From NCBI GenBank assembly GCA_028287665.1, contig JAQBPF010000282.1:1-11386 (forward strand): 11,386 nt of DNA, written 5' to 3'. The notes under the pieces were generated by a model, which worked only from the letters and a program-made list of their open reading frames with translations, was not told where the DNA came from and searched no databases. This document shows, one piece after another, positions 9,276 to 11,386 of this stretch (positions are counted from its first letter, which is position 1; the number at the start of each line of letters is the position of its first letter). A program made the translations under genes and the position numbers. This DNA is from Deinococcus sp. GTDB lineage: Bacteria > Deinococcota > Deinococci > Deinococcales > Deinococcaceae.

Positions 9276-9289
9276 GGACTGATCAGACC
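9276..9289. promoter_or_regulatory. Candidate operator upstream of the thiolase operon
   Basis: GGACTGATCAGACC is a 14-bp near-palindrome (GG-N-CTGATCAG-N-CC, 12 of 14 symmetric) about 90 bases before the thiolase ATG. I see no clear -35/-10 pair beside it. A transcription-factor site is inferred from symmetry and position only. Confidence 0.25.
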
Positions 9290-9381
9290 AGCAAGATGCC
9301 CTATTCAAGCGCGTTTGGCCGGTCATTTGGAAGGGGTAGGCAGCGCCGATCCCCTCAACTGTCCTCACGCTTGAGACACTT

Positions 9382-9546
9382 TCAGCCAGCTCCGGAGCTC
9401 AGGCGCAAGGTGCAGCGTGCAGTGGAGGCCTGGTTCTGGGTCAGCAGGGTCAGGCCTCCACTGCTCTGCGAGGCTCCTGCCGCCTTTACAGGCACCCCAA
9501 CAGAGGCGCGGGCCACCCTGATGATGACCCGCACCGTCGACTTCAT
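9382..9546 (-). CDS. Possible small hypothetical protein
   Basis: An ORF of 54 residues from ATG 9546 (or 63 from ATG 9573) reads MKSTVRVIIRVARASVG and ends CTLRLSSGAG. A GGGGAG five bases before ATG 9546 is a good ribosome site, and it lies 42 bases after the kinase stop on the same strand, so it could be a cotranscribed tail gene. I recognise no family. The composition (Ala, Ser, Val, Arg) could be chance in GC-rich DNA, and a perfect inverted repeat lies inside it. Treat as doubtful. Confidence 0.25.
   Translation of the reverse strand: MKSTVRVIIRVARASVGVPVKAAGASQSSGGLTLLTQNQASTARCTLRLSSGAG
9419..9464. repeat. Perfect 14-bp inverted repeat with 18-base loop
   Basis: GCAGTGGAGGCCTG (9419-9432) is exactly complementary to CAGGCCTCCACTGC (9451-9464). 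No T-run follows on either strand. It lies between the FGGY kinase and the thiolase operon, where a strong hairpin could end or attenuate transcription of the kinase operon. It might instead be a relic of a small mobile repeat; one copy only is visible here. Confidence 0.6.
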
Positions 9547-9576
9547 TGTCACTCCCCGGATGCCGAGGATCATCCA

Positions 9577-9590
9577 GAGGGCCGACCCTC
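9577..9590 (-). terminator. Short hairpin at the kinase stop codon
   Basis: GAGGG and CCCTC form a 5-bp stem around a 4-base loop (CCGA) that overlaps the kinase TGA at 9589-9591. No U-tract follows on the minus strand. It is too short to be called a terminator with confidence. Confidence 0.2.
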
Positions 9591-11103
9591 AGCGGCGTCC
9601 TGATAACGCATGAACCACATCTTTGGTCCCCGTATACAGGTCGCGGTAAAGGGCATACAGACGGTCATATTCAGGCTTGAGGGCAGCATTGGGCTGAACA
9701 ATGTGGGCGGGGCGCACCCATGAATCCAGGTCTGCCCTGGTCAGCACACCCGCCGCGAGTCCGGCCAGAAAAGCGTCGCCGTAACTGGCCCCCACCGTAG
9801 TTTCGGGCAGGTGTTGAGGCTCGCCGCTGATGTCGGAGACAAGTTGCAGCCAGGTGAGGGTTTTTGCGCCGCCGCCCACCGCCACCACCCGGCGCACCTC
9901 GGCCCCCAGGTCACGGAAGGCTTCGATGTTGTGGCGGATGCCGTAGCCCACGCCTTCCAGCACAGCGCGGAACAGATGGTCACGGGTATGGGTCAGGCTC
10001 AATCCGGCGAACACGCCGCGTGCCCGTGGATCATTGATTGGGGTGCGCTCACCACTGAAGTAGGGCAGTACCAACAGGCCGTCTGAGCCGGGGGCGATGG
10101 CCTCAGCACCCGCAAACAACGTGTCATACGCCTCGCCCGTGGGTTGATCACTGGCAAATTCATCGGCAAACCAGCGGGTCAGGCTGCCCGTGGTGCCCAT
10201 TCCGGCGGCCAGATTGTGCTGGCCCGCAAATGCGCCGCCCACGGTCCAGACTCTCGGATCAGGCGTGGGCGCATCCTGCACCAGAATAAAGAAGGTGGTG
10301 GAACCGTACATGATCATCAGGTCGCCGGGATTGACCACGCCCACGCTGAGAGCCTCGCTGAGGGCGTCCACCGCGCCCACCGCCACGGGCGTGCCCTCGC
10401 GCAGTCCGGTCAGGCGGGCGGCTTCGGCCGTCACGGTTCCGGCGCGTTCGTCGCTCCAGCCGAGTTCGGGCAGGCGGGCCAAATCCAGATCGCCCAGCAC
10501 TGGCACAGCAAATTGAGGCGTCCACTGGCGCGAGGCCGGATCGTAGAGCGGCATAAAGTGGCTGGCCGTGTGGTGATCCATGATGTGCCGCCCGGTCAGG
10601 CGGGAGGTGAGGTAGGCGCTCGCCGTGGTCAGCGTGGCCGCCCGCGCCCAAATTTCCGGTTCCTGCTCGCGCAGCCAGCGAATTTTGGGGCCGATGGCCT
10701 GACTGGTCAGGGCCATGCCACTGTGGGCAAACAGAGTGTCGGCGCCGATTTCTGCTTCCAACGCCTCTATTTGCACCTGGGCGCGGGAATCTACGCCGTA
10801 CAGAATGCCGGGGCGAAGCGGACGGCCCGCCAAATCCAGCGGCAGCAGCGTGGGCCCGATGGCGCTGAGGGCCACGCCCGCCACATCCGCGCCCGAATAC
10901 TCGCCCGACAGCAGGGCCGCAATAATGGCCTGCACATCGGCCCACCACACGGCGTCGGCGTCCTGCTCGGCGTATCCAGGGGCCGGAAAGGAAACAGTGT
11001 GCGGAATGACGTGCTGGCGCAGGATTGTTCCGCCAGACGTGACCAGCACACCCTTGCTGGAATAGGTGCCGACATCTATGCCCAGCAGCAGTTCAGGAGA
11101 CAT
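9589..11103 (-). CDS. FGGY-family carbohydrate kinase (xylulokinase-like)
   Basis: This 504-residue kinase phosphorylates a sugar or ketose with ATP in the cytoplasm; length and architecture match FGGY kinases (about 490-520). The N-terminal domain opens with LLGIDVGTYSSKGVLV, the first phosphate loop, with Asp10. GAVDALSEAL holds Asp246 at the position of the catalytic base (usually GxxDxxA). The C-terminal domain has GVFAGLSLTHTRDHLFRAVLEGVGYGIRHNIEAF and the adenosine motif VAVGGGAKTLTWLQLVSDISGEP at 407-429. GGAG eight bases before ATG 11103 supports the start. It follows a polyol dehydrogenase by 52 bases on the same strand, so the pair probably oxidises a sugar alcohol to a ketose and then phosphorylates it. 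Xylulose is likely; ribulose, erythrulose or another ketose is possible. Confidence 0.9.
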   Translation of the reverse strand: MSPELLLGIDVGTYSSKGVLVTSGGTILRQHVIPHTVSFPAPGYAEQDADAVWWADVQAIIAALLSGEYSGADVAGVALSAIGPTLLPLDLAGRPLRPGILYGVDSRAQVQIEALEAEIGADTLFAHSGMALTSQAIGPKIRWLREQEPEIWARAATLTTASAYLTSRLTGRHIMDHHTASHFMPLYDPASRQWTPQFAVPVLGDLDLARLPELGWSDERAGTVTAEAARLTGLREGTPVAVGAVDALSEALSVGVVNPGDLMIMYGSTTFFILVQDAPTPDPRVWTVGGAFAGQHNLAAGMGTTGSLTRWFADEFASDQPTGEAYDTLFAGAEAIAPGSDGLLVLPYFSGERTPINDPRARGVFAGLSLTHTRDHLFRAVLEGVGYGIRHNIEAFRDLGAEVRRVVAVGGGAKTLTWLQLVSDISGEPQHLPETTVGASYGDAFLAGLAAGVLTRADLDSWVRPAHIVQPNAALKPEYDRLYALYRDLYTGTKDVVHALSGRR

Positions 11104-11111
11104 CAGACGGA

Positions 11112-11115
11112 CTCC
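11112..11115 (-). promoter_or_regulatory. Shine-Dalgarno of the FGGY kinase
   Basis: GGAG lies eight bases before ATG 11103, inside the 52-base gap after the dehydrogenase. This favours translation from a shared mRNA. Confidence 0.5.
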
Positions 11116-11155
11116 GTTCCACGAGTCGGAATTGAACGCCCAAAAGACACGCTGT

Positions 11156-11386
11156 TCACTTGGAATTCACCTCGATCATGACTTTCATACTCGTTTTCTT
11201 TTCCGCGTCGGCAAAGGCAAACGCTTCGGGCGTGTGGGCAAAGGCGTAGCGGTGCGTGACCAGCAGATCCAGGTTCACCGCGCCGCTGGCGACGAGTGCT
11301 ATGGCGGCGGGGTAGCAGTTGGCGTAGCGGAACACGCCCCGGATGCTGACTTCCCGGCTGGCCGCGCTGACGATATCGAGGCTGAC
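11156..11386 (-). CDS. Zinc-type medium-chain dehydrogenase, sorbitol/xylitol dehydrogenase-like, C-terminal 76 residues
   Basis: Only the end of the gene is in the window; its start is beyond the right edge. The 76 residues read VSLDIVSAASREVSIRGVFRYANCYPAAIALVASG and then NLDLLVTHRYAF, ending KVMIEVNSK before TGA at 11156-11158. The pattern REVxIRGVFRYANxYPAA with LxTHRxxF and a KVMIE ending is characteristic of NAD-dependent sorbitol/xylitol dehydrogenases of the MDR superfamily, which turn polyols into ketoses. The zinc ligands and Rossmann motif are in the missing part. Placement just before the FGGY kinase supports a shared polyol catabolic operon. The exact polyol cannot be decided here. 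Confidence 0.85.
   Translation of the reverse strand, partial: VSLDIVSAASREVSIRGVFRYANCYPAAIALVASGAVNLDLLVTHRYAFAHTPEAFAFADAEKKTSMKVMIEVNSK

Larger units (their letters stand above)
9190..9588. other. Gene-poor interval between kinase and thiolase
   Basis: This interval of nearly 400 bases has no convincing protein gene. Apart from the thiolase ribosome site, the palindrome at 9276-9289, the inverted repeat at 9419-9464 and the weak small ORF, I see nothing identifiable. A plus-strand ORF over 9296-9613 lacks any recognisable motif. Confidence 0.5.

Noticed and set aside
10144..11181. Plus-strand ORF of 345 codons over the FGGY kinase
   Set aside because: It is the complement of a kinase with both phosphate and adenosine motifs; no independent support.

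Overview
The window is high-GC DNA with tightly packed genes. The gene set (a cytoplasmic GH38 alpha-mannosidase, an FMN azoreductase, a thiolase plus CoA-transferase pair, a polyol dehydrogenase plus FGGY kinase pair, and a decayed GGDEF-EAL gene) fits a free-living aerobic heterotroph. General resemblance suggests Deinococcus, but there is no rRNA or other marker here to prove it.

Layout from left to right. (1) At 1-1235 on the minus strand is a class III PLP aminotransferase, open throughout, with its C-terminus beyond the left edge. (2) A 244-nt divergent intergenic region (1236-1479) carries a TTGACA box, a short palindrome and a direct repeat in front of the plus-strand FMN-dependent NADH-azoreductase (1480-2124). 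(3) A perfect 10-bp-stem hairpin (2156-2185) separates the azoreductase from a large plus-strand GH38 alpha-mannosidase ending at 5404. (4) The interval 5437-6513 on the minus strand is a wreck of a GGDEF-EAL cyclic-di-GMP gene. It lacks the start of its GGDEF domain and carries two homopolymer frameshifts, an in-frame TGA, a small internal deletion and no natural stop. (5) At 6512-9189 on the minus strand, a 3-oxoadipyl-CoA-thiolase-like acyltransferase is coupled through an ATGA overlap to a single-chain alpha+beta 3-oxoacid-type CoA-transferase. (6) The interval 9190-9588 has no secure gene. It holds a candidate operator palindrome, a perfect 14-bp inverted repeat and one weak small ORF. 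(7) At 9589-11103 on the minus strand is an FGGY kinase, preceded by the C-terminal end of a zinc-type sorbitol/xylitol-like dehydrogenase that runs off the right edge.

Functionally, the right half suggests two catabolic modules. One is sugar-alcohol oxidation followed by phosphorylation of the ketose. The other is CoA activation of a 3-oxoacid followed by thiolytic cleavage to acetyl-CoA. The left half adds amine-nitrogen transfer, quinone/azo reduction and mannoside trimming. I saw no tRNA, rRNA, CRISPR array, transposase or phage gene. I found no convincing new multi-gene system. The least ordinary items are the layered decay of the c-di-GMP gene, the structured azoreductase promoter and the hairpins.
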